Assembly (NCBI GenBank): GCA_964598275.1
Contig: CAZRAZ010000001.1
Span: forward strand, 6,619-70,618
Reading direction: 5' to 3'
DNA from: JAHIEZ01 sp964598275
GTDB taxonomy: Bacteria > Patescibacteriota > Microgenomatia > UBA12405
Length of the DNA stretch: 64,000 nucleotides
The position numbers and the translations under genes were made by a program. Below, in pieces: positions 6,779 to 15,211 of this stretch (its first letter is position 1; every line of letters begins with the position of its first letter). A model generated the notes under the pieces. The model ran no database searches, was not told where the DNA came from, and worked only from the letters and a program-made list of their open reading frames with translations.

Positions 6779-9427
6779 GTGTACATAGACTTCAAAAATC
6801 AACTTTCTAGGAGTCGAGGTAATTCTCTTAAACCCCTTTGGCCTTTTTGGAGCACCATTCTGGTTTCAATAATTTTTGGCCCTATTGCGAGCCTGTTTGT
6901 CGTCTGGCAGAATCTTGTCAGAATTGGTAAAAAAAACTTAGCTAAAAAATTTTTTATAGCGGGTAGTTTGTTGCTATTTGCTTCTTCTCTGCTTTTCTCT
7001 CTCGTAATTTTCCTGGTAAGTAGCTCTTTATTCCAAACCCTTTTTGGTTCTTATGAAATTTATGAGTTACCCAAGCTTATGATCGCGTCTCTTTTACCAA
7101 TTTGGGTTGTTTTTTCCGCTCCCACTTTGTTATTGCCTTTATTTTCAATAATTATTTCTCTGGTTTTTCCTTACTGGTTTTATGTAAATAAAGAAACCAA
7201 AACAGATTTAAAAACTAAATTTGACGGATTAATTCTTTTTTGGGGAGGACTAGGATTTGCCATAAGTTTTCTTTTTGTCTTTTCTCCGGAGATAATTGAT
7301 GGTTTAGCAGGAAAAATAAAACCATCTTCGTTAAATCTGGAATCTAAAACAACAAATATTTCCAAAACCTCTGAACAGATTAAGGAGTGCGAAAGCTTGA
7401 CCTATAATCCCCAAAAGGAATTTGAGTTTGTAGATCAGGTCATTATAACGGAGCAATTATTGATTGATAAAATTTACCTTTCGTTTACAGACATTGATTA
7501 TTTTAAAGAGAAATTTAATATCAGTGAAAACATTCTCCAACTTGACTATTCGGAACCCCTTAATAAAGTTATTTATCTAACAGGAGAGGATTTTTCAAAA
7601 AATAAAAACCACCTAAGAGAGATTATTGCTTTTGATCTGAAAAACAAAACACAAAAAACCCTTTTTTCTTATCAAACCCAGTTATTAGAAGATCCAAACC
7701 AAAACAAAATGGTCCCAGACGCAAATAAGTTAAGAAATTTTTCTCTCAGCCCGGATAAAAAAAAGATACTAATTCTTACTGACGAGAGTATCTCTCTTTA
7801 CAACTTAATAACCAACAAATCAGAGTTTTCTCTTTTGGCCAGTCAGTTTGATCAGACAATCAAGGAAAAAAACTTTGATGTCACGATAGATAACAAATTT
7901 TATTTTTGGAATGCCATATTTTCCCCAAATATGCGCTACGTTGTTTTGGAACAAGTCTATTGGGAAGTAGCATCTTATTTTTTGCTTGATTTATCAAATA
8001 AAAAAATTAGTTATTTAAACAAGTCTGGTTATAACAGTGGTTCACATGTCTACACTTGGCTAAACAATGATGAAATAATTTTTACCGATACAGAAAAAAA
8101 CAAGGTCGATCACCAAGCCGTTTGTGTAGAAACAATTAAAGGAGAAAACACCAGGTGTCTCCAATTATTGGCAAACAATGTATTTAGGCTAAGAGCGTTA
8201 AGCAATGGTAAGGTTTTGGGGGATTTGGAACGAGAAGACAATATGCAAAAACACCGAGGTTGCAATAATCTGAAAAATATTTTTGAGTTTAATTCGAGGT
8301 TTATTTCTCTTTATGAACTATCCTTTACCGATAACAAAAAGTCGGAACTACTACACGTTGACTCAACCAAGGTTTTTGGGTTCAAAAATAAAACAAATAT
8401 TTTAGGATTTATCCCTTATGTTTTTGAAGGTAAAAATGTAATTTTAGTAAAATTATCTGATAACACGGGTCAAGAAATTTTTGCCTTTCTTGATGAATCA
8501 AAACCGGAAAAACTGACAAAAATTAACCTAAACGGGGGGATAGAAAATTGGATTACGGCTTCAATTCCCGGACTTGAGTTTAAATACCCTCAAGATTATG
8601 AGGGAGAAAAGAAAGGAAATGATTTGTTTATTGCATATAATCATCAACTTTCTGCTTCCATAATGTTAGTTAAAGATCCCGAAAAATATGAGGACTGGAT
8701 AAAAACGATAAGGGAAGATATTTCCCGAAATGACGTTAGCGTAAAAAAGCAACAATTTGAACGATATCAGGCATATTTTGAGTCAAGAATGAGCGCAGAG
8801 GGAATTTTTGAAAGAAATTGCTTTGTCATGGCTGGTGACGATCTGATAATTTTAACAGTAAGTGCTGATACTCGTCTTTTTGGGAACGAAGAACCTGAAA
8901 TATACGGAAAAGTTGAACAACTGGCTGATCAAATTTTTTCAACCTTCATGTTTCTAAACCTAAACCAAACTACTGACTCTCCTTCATTATGGTGGACTTA
9001 TACTGCCACAGCGGCAGGAATATCAGAAGGGCTTGAATTTCGGTTACCGGCAGATTTCAAAAAAGAGTCGGAGAAGGGAGACGTCCTTAATTTCATTTCA
9101 GACAAGTATTTTCTCGAGATATTTTGGGATTCTGATCTTAGTTATTTTTATCAACAATTAAATGGCAAAGTTTGCACTGCCTATCCCTTCTGTCTGGACA
9201 TAGAAAGAGGCTACGTTGAATTAACTGTCGATGGCAAGAAAGCTTTTTCTGCCCAAATCCTTAGTGATCAAGACAATCTTGTTGCCTATACTTTTATTAT
9301 CCGTAACAATCAAAAAGCGGTTTTTGTCCGCTTGCGTAGTTTGGGTTCGTTAACAGAGAAAGAAAATCAGGAACTAATAGAATTGAGAGATAAGATTGTA
9401 AACACCATGAAGATTGTTTACGGCTAG
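6779..9427 (+). CDS. Large membrane protein with beta-propeller-like and duplicated C-terminal domains
   Basis: About 882 aa. Residues about 20-190 contain four or five hydrophobic helices (ILVSIIFGPIASLFVVW and others). The middle (about 215-600) is beta-rich with repeated 'SPDKKKILILTDE'/'FSPNMRYVVLE'-type strands, as in TolB/WD40-like propellers. The C-terminus has two related about 130-residue units, each opening with GLEFKYPQDY or GLEFRLPADF and closing in an amphipathic helix, like PsbP/lipoprotein-type domains. A TTGATT (6745-6750) and TATTAT (6767-6772) promoter places the leaderless start at GTG 6779; TTG 6773 is an alternative. Base composition is much less G-biased than the neighbours and it separates two alkD copies, suggesting acquisition. 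No function can be assigned. Confidence 0.75.
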   Translation: MYIDFKNQLSRSRGNSLKPLWPFWSTILVSIIFGPIASLFVVWQNLVRIGKKNLAKKFFIAGSLLLFASSLLFSLVIFLVSSSLFQTLFGSYEIYELPKLMIASLLPIWVVFSAPTLLLPLFSIIISLVFPYWFYVNKETKTDLKTKFDGLILFWGGLGFAISFLFVFSPEIIDGLAGKIKPSSLNLESKTTNISKTSEQIKECESLTYNPQKEFEFVDQVIITEQLLIDKIYLSFTDIDYFKEKFNISENILQLDYSEPLNKVIYLTGEDFSKNKNHLREIIAFDLKNKTQKTLFSYQTQLLEDPNQNKMVPDANKLRNFSLSPDKKKILILTDESISLYNLITNKSEFSLLASQFDQTIKEKNFDVTIDNKFYFWNAIFSPNMRYVVLEQVYWEVASYFLLDLSNKKISYLNKSGYNSGSHVYTWLNNDEIIFTDTEKNKVDHQAVCVETIKGENTRCLQLLANNVFRLRALSNGKVLGDLEREDNMQKHRGCNNLKNIFEFNSRFISLYELSFTDNKKSELLHVDSTKVFGFKNKTNILGFIPYVFEGKNVILVKLSDNTGQEIFAFLDESKPEKLTKINLNGGIENWITASIPGLEFKYPQDYEGEKKGNDLFIAYNHQLSASIMLVKDPEKYEDWIKTIREDISRNDVSVKKQQFERYQAYFESRMSAEGIFERNCFVMAGDDLIILTVSADTRLFGNEEPEIYGKVEQLADQIFSTFMFLNLNQTTDSPSLWWTYTATAAGISEGLEFRLPADFKKESEKGDVLNFISDKYFLEIFWDSDLSYFYQQLNGKVCTAYPFCLDIERGYVELTVDGKKAFSAQILSDQDNLVAYTFIIRNNQKAVFVRLRSLGSLTEKENQELIELRDKIVNTMKIVYG

Positions 9428-9490
9428 AAAAGAAAATTATGTTTTATAATACATGGGTTTGGTTTTGAGCTTGTCGAGAGGTGGAATAGG

Positions 9491-10218
9491 ATGAAAATAA
9501 TTGAAGAAGTCAGAAAAGAATTAAAAACAAAAGTGGATGAGAGTTACCGAAAGGGATTGTTGAGATTTTTTAGAGAGGAAATAAAACCGTACGGGGTAAG
9601 GTCGGCGGANNNNNNNNNNNNNNNNNNNNNNNNNNNNNNNNNNNNNNNNNNNNNNNNNNNNNNNNNNNNNNNNNNNNNNNNNNNNNNNNNNNNNNNNNNN
9701 NNNNNNNNNAGTTGTGGAAATCGGGCTGGTTTGAGGAAGGGGCAATTGCCATAAATTGGTCGTTTCGGATGAAAAACAGATATGAAGAAAGCGACATGAG
9801 GGTGTTTGAGAAGTGGTTGAAAAGGTATGTAAAAAACTGGGCGCATGACGATGTGTTTTGTACCAGCAGTGTGGGTGAAATGCTGATGCAATTCCCGGAA
9901 TTTATAAAAAAATTAGACAAATGGGCGGAGTCGAGAAACAGGTGGTTAAGGAGGGCCTCGGCGGTAAGTTTGATTTATCCGATTAAAAGAGAAAAATATT
10001 TGGATAAGGCGATAGAAATAGCTGACAAACTGTTAAGAGATAAAGATGATATGGTGCAAAAAGGTTACGGTTGGATGTTAAAAGAAATGGCCAATTTATA
10101 CCCAATGGAGGTATACGAATTTGTGATGAAAAGAAAGGATGAAATGCCAAGAACGGCCTTGCGCTACGCGATTGAAAAAATGCCAAAAGAGTGGAAGGTT
10201 AGGGCGATGGAGAGGTAA
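9491..10218 (+). CDS. DNA alkylation repair protein (AlkD-like), interrupted by an assembly gap
   Basis: The N-terminal 39 residues (IIEEVRKELKTKVDES...) and the region after the gap belong to one AlkD-type HEAT-repeat DNA glycosylase, which removes bulky or charged alkylated bases. After the gap, LWKSGWFEEGAIAINW, the WLKRYVKNWAHDDVFC segment and RWLRRASAVSLIYPI match the conserved W-x-S...E and NWxxxD regions of the family. The missing centre is unknown because the run of 100 Ns is a placeholder, and the two flanks are in different frames only because of its arbitrary length. The complete protein should be about 230-240 aa. GGAATAGG just before the ATG may act as a ribosome-binding site. 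Confidence 0.85.
9610..9709. other. Assembly gap (100 N)
   Basis: Exactly 100 Ns, the conventional placeholder for a scaffold gap of unknown size. It falls inside the alkD-like gene. Confidence 0.99.
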
Positions 10219-10222
10219 AGAA

Positions 10223-10489
10223 TTATCGATAGAGTTGATCGTGAGAACCAATGTCATAGAAAACCAAAGAATTATTGTTAATTTGATAGATGACGCGAAT
10301 ATTACCGGTAACGGAAAAAGAACGGAAACCGGAAAGTCCTCCAATTAGGGCGTGGTCGCGTAAAAGCGGATAATCAGGATTGTTAAGAAAAAGTTTTAGT
10401 CTTTTTTTGAATTGTTCTGTTAATTTGCCACTTTGAGTAATTCTTTTATGATAATTTGTTTGAAAGCGAGTGGAATATTCAATTTTCAT
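10223..10489 (-). CDS. RelE/YafQ-type mRNA interferase toxin
   Basis: An 88-aa ParE/RelE-fold toxin, expected to cleave mRNA on the ribosome. The family core is visible: IEYSTRFQTNYHKRI, RDHALIGGLSGFRSFSVTGNIRVIYQ and a C-terminal FYDIGSHDQLY, giving the conserved HxL.G..., RVIY and GxHxxxY elements of YafQ-like enzymes. I start it at ATG 10489; a TTG lies one codon upstream. It overlaps the antitoxin gene by 11 bp, the usual antitoxin-first arrangement, and runs tail to tail with alkD, whose stop is 5 bp away. Confidence 0.88.
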   Translation of the reverse strand: MKIEYSTRFQTNYHKRITQSGKLTEQFKKRLKLFLNNPDYPLLRDHALIGGLSGFRSFSVTGNIRVIYQINNNSLVFYDIGSHDQLYR

Positions 10490-10778
10490 CAAGTTTCTTT
10501 AGAAATTCATCAACAGATTTGGCTCCTAAAAAATTTTTGCCTTGACGGTAATTTTTTTTCATTTTTTGATATCTTTTTTTGGCCGAGGGAGAAAGGGTGA
10601 CAAACTCGTCGGCGGAAGCAAAGCGAAAGGATAATTTGTTTTGATTGATTTGAGTCAAGATAACCCTAATTAGCTCTTGTAGAGAAGAAAAACCGGAATC
10701 AGCGGCAATTTTTTCACTGGTTTTTTTGAGATAAAGAGGCATGGGAATTTGAAGAGTAGTTTTGGCTATTTGATTCAT
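10479..10778 (-). CDS. RelB/DinJ-like antitoxin
   Basis: A 99-aa protein whose N-terminus (KTTLQIPMPLYLKKTSEKIA, SLQELIRVILTQINQ) has the strand-helix-helix pattern of ribbon-helix-helix DNA-binding antitoxins. The C-terminal part is charged and probably wraps the toxin. A perfect TATAAT (10785-10790, minus strand) ends 6 nt before the ATG, so the toxin-antitoxin mRNA is probably leaderless and autoregulated. Sequence conservation in this family is low; the call depends strongly on the overlapping RelE-type toxin. Confidence 0.78.
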   Translation of the reverse strand: MNQIAKTTLQIPMPLYLKKTSEKIAADSGFSSLQELIRVILTQINQNKLSFRFASADEFVTLSPSAKKRYQKMKKNYRQGKNFLGAKSVDEFLKKLDEN

Positions 10779-10888
10779 AATATGATTATACCATTTTAGT
10801 ATTAAATAACAACCGAAATGATAAGATCTTTAACGGGACTTGAAGAAATAAGAGATTTTTCAAAGTCACAATCGGGGGTTTGCATAAA

Positions 10889-11182
10889 CTAAAAACCGAC
10901 TGTTTTGTTTTCCTGATTGATTCTTTCTGCCAAAAATATTTTCATCAAAGACTGGTAAGGAACATCCCTTTTATTAGCAATGGTTTTTAAGGCAGATAAA
11001 AGCGATTCGGGTAAACGAATGGTAACCGGTCTGGTTGAGGGCTTGAGAGCAGAGAGATCAATTTCGAGGGGTTTGCTGGCGTCAAAATAATCGGTAATGT
11101 CGTGATTAGCCCAAAAATTTCTCTCTTGGTCTTCATTTTTGAAGTTTGGTATTGGTTTTATGGTTTTATTTTTTTTCTTCAT
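10889..11182 (-). CDS. brnA: BrnA-type (CopG) antitoxin
   Basis: A 97-aa antitoxin. The N-terminal FKNEDQERNFWANHDITDYF matches the 'CopG antitoxin' leader that binds BrnT-like toxins, and the C-terminal RPVTIRLPESLLSALKTIA segment is a ribbon-helix-helix DNA-binding domain. It overlaps the toxin gene by 17 bp and is the second gene of the pair, the BrnT-then-BrnA order typical of this system. It should repress the promoter through the palindrome at 11461-11480. Confidence 0.85.
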   Translation of the reverse strand: MKKKNKTIKPIPNFKNEDQERNFWANHDITDYFDASKPLEIDLSALKPSTRPVTIRLPESLLSALKTIANKRDVPYQSLMKIFLAERINQENKTVGF

Positions 11183-11462
11183 AGTTTTTTCTCTCTTTTC
11201 TGCTCATGTCTCGAACAGAAATAATTCTGATTTTTTTGTTTCTTAGAGTAAATATGGCGGTTAATTTTCTGCCTTGGTTTGTATGTCCGAGAGCAGCAAT
11301 TCTTTCTTCCTTTTTTGAATGATTAACGTCGGAAAAAATTTTTAAAGGTTTATTGAAAAAAAATTCTTCGGCTTCTTTGAAGCTGACATGGTGTTTTTTC
11401 CAATTTTTGTCAATGTTATTTTTGTCCCAATCAAAAAGTGTAGGTTTGGGAATTTTTGACAT
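11166..11462 (-). CDS. brnT: BrnT-type toxin
   Basis: A 98-aa RelE-fold ribonuclease toxin. Family motifs are clear: LFDWDKNNIDKNWKKHHVSF near the start, AEEFFF, an EERIAALGHT segment and the C-terminal IRIISVRDMSRKERKNY (the family's RIISARxAxxxExxxY). I use ATG 11462 rather than an upstream TTG because the promoter's -10 box (11471-11476) ends just 8 nt before it, and the upstream codons would lie inside the promoter. Confidence 0.87.
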   Translation of the reverse strand: MSKIPKPTLFDWDKNNIDKNWKKHHVSFKEAEEFFFNKPLKIFSDVNHSKKEERIAALGHTNQGRKLTAIFTLRNKKIRIISVRDMSRKERKNYEEKK

Positions 11463-11498
11463 TGTACATGATTGTACAATACATAAATTTTTTGTCAA
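11461..11498 (-). promoter_or_regulatory. brnTA promoter with overlapping operator palindrome
   Basis: On the minus strand TTGACA (11493-11498) and TACAAT (11471-11476) are separated by 16 bp, a near-consensus sigma-70-type promoter. A perfect inverted repeat, ATTGTACA-TGAT-TGTACAAT (11461-11480), contains the -10 box and reaches the start codon. Bound antitoxin would block both polymerase and the leaderless start. Confidence 0.8.
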
Positions 11499-11533
11499 GT
11501 ATATAAAGAGAGACCGTTGAGGTAAAATAGGTC

Positions 11534-13339
11534 ATGCAAAAAATAAAAGGGGCGAGGTGGAATTTGGATGATATAGTAGCCATGGCAGATTTTGAGAAAG
11601 TGAGAAAAGAGATAAAGACGGGGACGAAAAAAGCCAAGGGATGGATAAAAAAACTAGATCCAAAAATGAGCCGGAAAGAGTTTGGGTTGATGGTTGAGTG
11701 GTGGCAGGAACTGGAGGAGAAAGTAAGCCGGCTGGTTTATCTACCACACTTGATGGAAGAGGCAAATCAAAAAAACAGGCAGGCAAAAAAACTAAAAATT
11801 AGAGCCAGCGATACGATGCTGTGGTACGGAAGAAAGTTAAGACCGATGGCTTTTTGGCTAAAGGGTTTAGCGGTGGCGGGGACAAAAAAACTGGATGATA
11901 AAAACGCCAAGCGTTTGTTTGGAGCGACAGCCGATTTGAAATATGTGTTTGAACAGGGACGGAAGATGGCTAAATATAATTTGAACATACGGGAAGAAGA
12001 TATTGTTGATAATAAGGATGTTTACGGAATAGAAACGGTGATAAATTTGAGAAAAATGGTGGAAACAGAGATGGAGTACAAGTTTAAAATTGGAAAGGAA
12101 AAGGCAAAAAAAATAAGAACGCAGGGAGAATTATTAAAATATGTTCATTCGGAAAAAAAACAAGAAAGAAAAGAGGCTTACGGGGCTTTGTTTTGCCAAT
12201 ATAAAAAACACATAGATAAACTGCACGCAGTGCTGGTGGCGGCGGTAAAAAACTGGGATTATGAGACTAAATTGCGGGGTTTTAAGTCCCCCATTGCCAG
12301 AAGAAATGTGGCAAATCAAGTGCCGGACGAAGCGATAGAAGCCCTGCTTAAGGTTTGCACCAAGAAAGGAGAAATATTTGGTAAATTTTGGGATTATAAG
12401 GCGAAAAATTTGGGAGTAAAAAAATTAAACCGATTTGATTTGTATGCGCCCCGCCAAAGACGGGCAAGCGAGCAGGGAAAGCTTGGTAAACAGGAGTTAT
12501 ATGATTTTGAAGAAGCAAAAAAAATGGTGCTGGAAACAATGTACCAATTTTCGGAAAGATTTGGCAGAGCGGGAGAAAAAATAATTGAGGACGGACACGT
12601 TGATTCTCACCCACGAGCCAACAAGAGGAGCGGAGCATTTTGCGCGACGGTAGAGCCAAAAATTACTCCTTATGTGTTGTTAAATCATGACAACAGCTTG
12701 AGAAGCGTATATACCTTGGCTCACGAATTGGGACACGGAATTCATAGTCTGTATGCCAATGGCCACGAAGTGCTGGCACAGCAGGCAGGATTGCCGTTGG
12801 CGGAAACGGCATCGACTCTGGCTGAAACGATTCTGTTTGAAAAACTATTGGAAAAAGAAAACGATAGTGAGATAAAAAAATCGATGTTGTGGGAAAAAAT
12901 CAGTGATTCTTATTCAACGGTATTGAGACAAAATTATTTTGTAAAGTTTGAATTGGAATTACACGAAAAAATGAAGAAAGGCTTGGGGATAAAAGAAACG
13001 GGAGAATTGTGGCTAAAAGGACTAAAGGAACAGTTTGGAGAAAAGATAGAAGTGGATCCGGTATTTGCTTATGAGTGGAGCTATATTCCCCATATAGTTT
13101 CTACTCCTTTTTATTGTTACAGCTATAGTTTTGGAGAATTGCTAAGCTTGTCGCTGTATGACCGCTATAAAAAAGAAGGAAAAACTTTTGTGCCTAAGAT
13201 AGAAAGGATTTTGGAAGCGGGAGGAAGCGAGGATCCGGAAAAAGTATTAAAAAGAGTGGGTATAGAAATGAAAGATGAGAGTTTTTGGGAGGGGGGTTTT
13301 GGAGTTATTGAGAGGTGGATAGAAAGATTGAGCCAATGA
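11534..13339 (+). CDS. M3-family oligoendopeptidase (PepF-like)
   Basis: A 601-aa cytoplasmic zinc metallopeptidase that degrades oligopeptides. The HELGH zinc-binding motif (His397, Glu398, His401) lies in YTLAHELGHGIHS, with the third ligand in the following AETASTLAE helix. The upstream HPRANKRSGAFCATV and downstream YIPHIVSTPFYCYSYSFG segments are typical of the PepF/M3B group. Full length for the family. A TAAAAT box (11523-11528) ends 5 nt before the ATG. Its stop overlaps the ATG of the RecD-like helicase gene (ATGA), so the two are cotranslated. Confidence 0.93.
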   Translation: MQKIKGARWNLDDIVAMADFEKVRKEIKTGTKKAKGWIKKLDPKMSRKEFGLMVEWWQELEEKVSRLVYLPHLMEEANQKNRQAKKLKIRASDTMLWYGRKLRPMAFWLKGLAVAGTKKLDDKNAKRLFGATADLKYVFEQGRKMAKYNLNIREEDIVDNKDVYGIETVINLRKMVETEMEYKFKIGKEKAKKIRTQGELLKYVHSEKKQERKEAYGALFCQYKKHIDKLHAVLVAAVKNWDYETKLRGFKSPIARRNVANQVPDEAIEALLKVCTKKGEIFGKFWDYKAKNLGVKKLNRFDLYAPRQRRASEQGKLGKQELYDFEEAKKMVLETMYQFSERFGRAGEKIIEDGHVDSHPRANKRSGAFCATVEPKITPYVLLNHDNSLRSVYTLAHELGHGIHSLYANGHEVLAQQAGLPLAETASTLAETILFEKLLEKENDSEIKKSMLWEKISDSYSTVLRQNYFVKFELELHEKMKKGLGIKETGELWLKGLKEQFGEKIEVDPVFAYEWSYIPHIVSTPFYCYSYSFGELLSLSLYDRYKKEGKTFVPKIERILEAGGSEDPEKVLKRVGIEMKDESFWEGGFGVIERWIERLSQ

Positions 13340-14478
13340 TATTGTCGAAAGATCAAGAAAAGGCGTTGGAGGGAATGATGGCATGGTGGAAAAAACCAAC
13401 AAAGCAATATATAACCCTGGGAGGATATGCGGGGACAGGAAAAACGACACTGATGGCAGTGTTGAGAAAAAAATTGGAAAAAAAGAAAAGAGTGGCTTTT
13501 GTCAGCTATACCGGCAAGTCGGCCAGAGTGTTGCGAAGTAAATTAACAGCGGAAAAGGCAATAGAGGAAAACGACAGCGTAGGAACAATACATTCCTTAA
13601 TTTATTCGCCGATTACCAACGATAAAAAGGAGATTGTGGGATGGGAAAGAAAGGAAAGAATTGAGGCTGATTTGATGGTGGTGGATGAGGCATCGATGGT
13701 GGACGGCGGGATTTGGGCTGATTTACTGTCTTACAACGTGCCAATAGTGGCAACCGGAGATCATGGACAGTTGCCGCCAATCAGAGGAAATTTCAACTTG
13801 ATGGATAAGCCGGACTTGATTTTAGAAGAAATTCATAGACAGGCTGCTGACAATCCAATTATCAAGGTGTCGGTGTGGGCCAGAAAAACAGGCAATATCC
13901 CCAAGGGCGATTACGGAACGGGAGTAAGAAAGATTGACCGAAGAGAAGGAGGAGAAGAAGTGGAAGAGATTTTAAAAAATTATAGTGAAAAGTGGATGAT
14001 TTTGTGTGGCTATAATCGAACCCGGATAAGGCTAAATCAATTTATTAGAAATTCAAGAGAAATAGTGGGGAAAGAGCCGGTGTGTGGCGAGAGGGTGATT
14101 TGTTTGCGAAACAATCACGATAAACAAATATTTAACGGTATGTTGGGAACAATCGCGTCGATTGATAGAAAAAATATGGAATGGTATGAGGCAGAAATTG
14201 AAATGGATGGGGAGGATAGAAAATATGAAGGATTAGTAATGGTAGATCAATTTGGCAGGGAGGGGGCAATTAATTTTTCTGACCAAAGATTTAGGAGCGT
14301 TAAGGGTGATTTGTTTGATTTTGGTTATGCACTGACAGTACACAAGGCTCAGGGAAGCCAGGCAAAAAAAGTACTGTTGTTTGAGGAGAGGTTTTCTAAA
14401 ATGACAGACGATGAATGGCGACGGTGGTTATATACGGCGGTAACTAGGGCAGAAGAAGAACTGGTGATAGTGGGATAA
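13336..14478 (+). CDS. RecD-like / Dda-like superfamily 1 DNA helicase
   Basis: A 380-aa SF1B helicase, shorter than RecD2 and lacking its N-terminal region. The Walker A motif GYAGTGKTT, Walker B VVDEASMVD, GDHGQLPP (motif III), LTVHKAQGSQ (motif V) and YTAVTRAEEEL (motif VI) are all present. It should unwind DNA 5'-3', presumably in repair or recombination. I use ATG 13336, which overlaps the peptidase stop, over the in-frame GTG at 13315 inside that gene. Coupling to a peptidase has no obvious mechanistic reason. Confidence 0.9.
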   Translation: MILSKDQEKALEGMMAWWKKPTKQYITLGGYAGTGKTTLMAVLRKKLEKKKRVAFVSYTGKSARVLRSKLTAEKAIEENDSVGTIHSLIYSPITNDKKEIVGWERKERIEADLMVVDEASMVDGGIWADLLSYNVPIVATGDHGQLPPIRGNFNLMDKPDLILEEIHRQAADNPIIKVSVWARKTGNIPKGDYGTGVRKIDRREGGEEVEEILKNYSEKWMILCGYNRTRIRLNQFIRNSREIVGKEPVCGERVICLRNNHDKQIFNGMLGTIASIDRKNMEWYEAEIEMDGEDRKYEGLVMVDQFGREGAINFSDQRFRSVKGDLFDFGYALTVHKAQGSQAKKVLLFEERFSKMTDDEWRRWLYTAVTRAEEELVIVG

Positions 14479-14532
14479 AACTATTTGGCGATTTGTGTTA
14501 AAATTATAACAGACATATGAGAGGGCATTGGT

Positions 14533-14580
14533 TATAATGTTCGAATGTTTTTAAAAATTAATAAGAAAAATGACAGATAA
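14533..14580 (+). promoter_or_regulatory. Possible leader ORF in front of the Crp/Fnr gene
   Basis: TATAAT at 14533-14538 is followed after 6 nt by ATG 14545, which opens an 11-codon frame (MFLKINKKNDR) ending in TAA at 14578-14580. The frame overlaps the regulator's ATG at 14570. The spacing is that of the leaderless starts elsewhere in the window. It could be a translated leader or simply a 5' UTR. Confidence 0.35.
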
Positions 14581-15211
14581 AACCGTAAAACAGCTGAAGA
14601 AATTTTTTAGCGCTTACCCAATTAAAAAATTTAAGAAGGGCAGGACCGTGAAAGATCCCAATATCAAAAGCGAAGGGATAATGTTTATTAAAAAGGGTTA
14701 TGCCAGAGCCTATTCTTTGTCGGAAAACGGCAGGGAAAGAACCCTGCCGATGTTTAGGCCTTTATTTCCCTGCGCGGCCATCACTTTGCTGACTAAGAAA
14801 AAAAATGATTTTTATTTTGAGGCAATTTCAAGTATGGAAGTGTGGGAAGCGCCGGAAAGAGAATTTGTGGCCTTTTTGAAAGAGAATAAGCAACTTAAAG
14901 AGGAACTGACACGTGATTTGATTATGGAATTGGCTGACACGGTTTGTGACGTACAGAGCTTAGTTTCGGGAGATGCAACCAACAAGGTAGCAACCTTGAT
15001 TACTTCGATGGCGAAGAAATTTGGCGAAAAGATGGGCAAGGGGGTAAGAGTAAAATTTGATATCCCCCACCGAATATTGGCAAGCATGGCCGGATTGACC
15101 AGAGAAACGGTGACTTTGCAGATACTGGATATGGAAAAAAAGAAACTGCTGGTTAAAAAAGGACGAACTTTAGTAGTGACTGATATAGAAAAAATGAGTA
15201 ATTTGGCTTAA
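14570..15211 (+). CDS. Crp/Fnr-family transcriptional regulator
   Basis: A 213-aa regulator with an N-terminal cyclic-nucleotide-binding-like beta barrel (about 15-110: GIMFIKKGYARAYSLSENGRERTLPMF), a long dimerisation helix (about 120-140) and a C-terminal winged helix-turn-helix (about 165-213) with the recognition region ASMAGLTRETVTLQILDMEKKKLL. There is no N-terminal cysteine cluster, so it is unlikely to bind an Fe-S cluster like FNR, and the cAMP-contacting residues of CRP are not evident, so the effector is unknown. Its stop overlaps the convergent fpg stop by 4 bp. Confidence 0.9.
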   Translation: MTDKTVKQLKKFFSAYPIKKFKKGRTVKDPNIKSEGIMFIKKGYARAYSLSENGRERTLPMFRPLFPCAAITLLTKKKNDFYFEAISSMEVWEAPEREFVAFLKENKQLKEELTRDLIMELADTVCDVQSLVSGDATNKVATLITSMAKKFGEKMGKGVRVKFDIPHRILASMAGLTRETVTLQILDMEKKKLLVKKGRTLVVTDIEKMSNLA

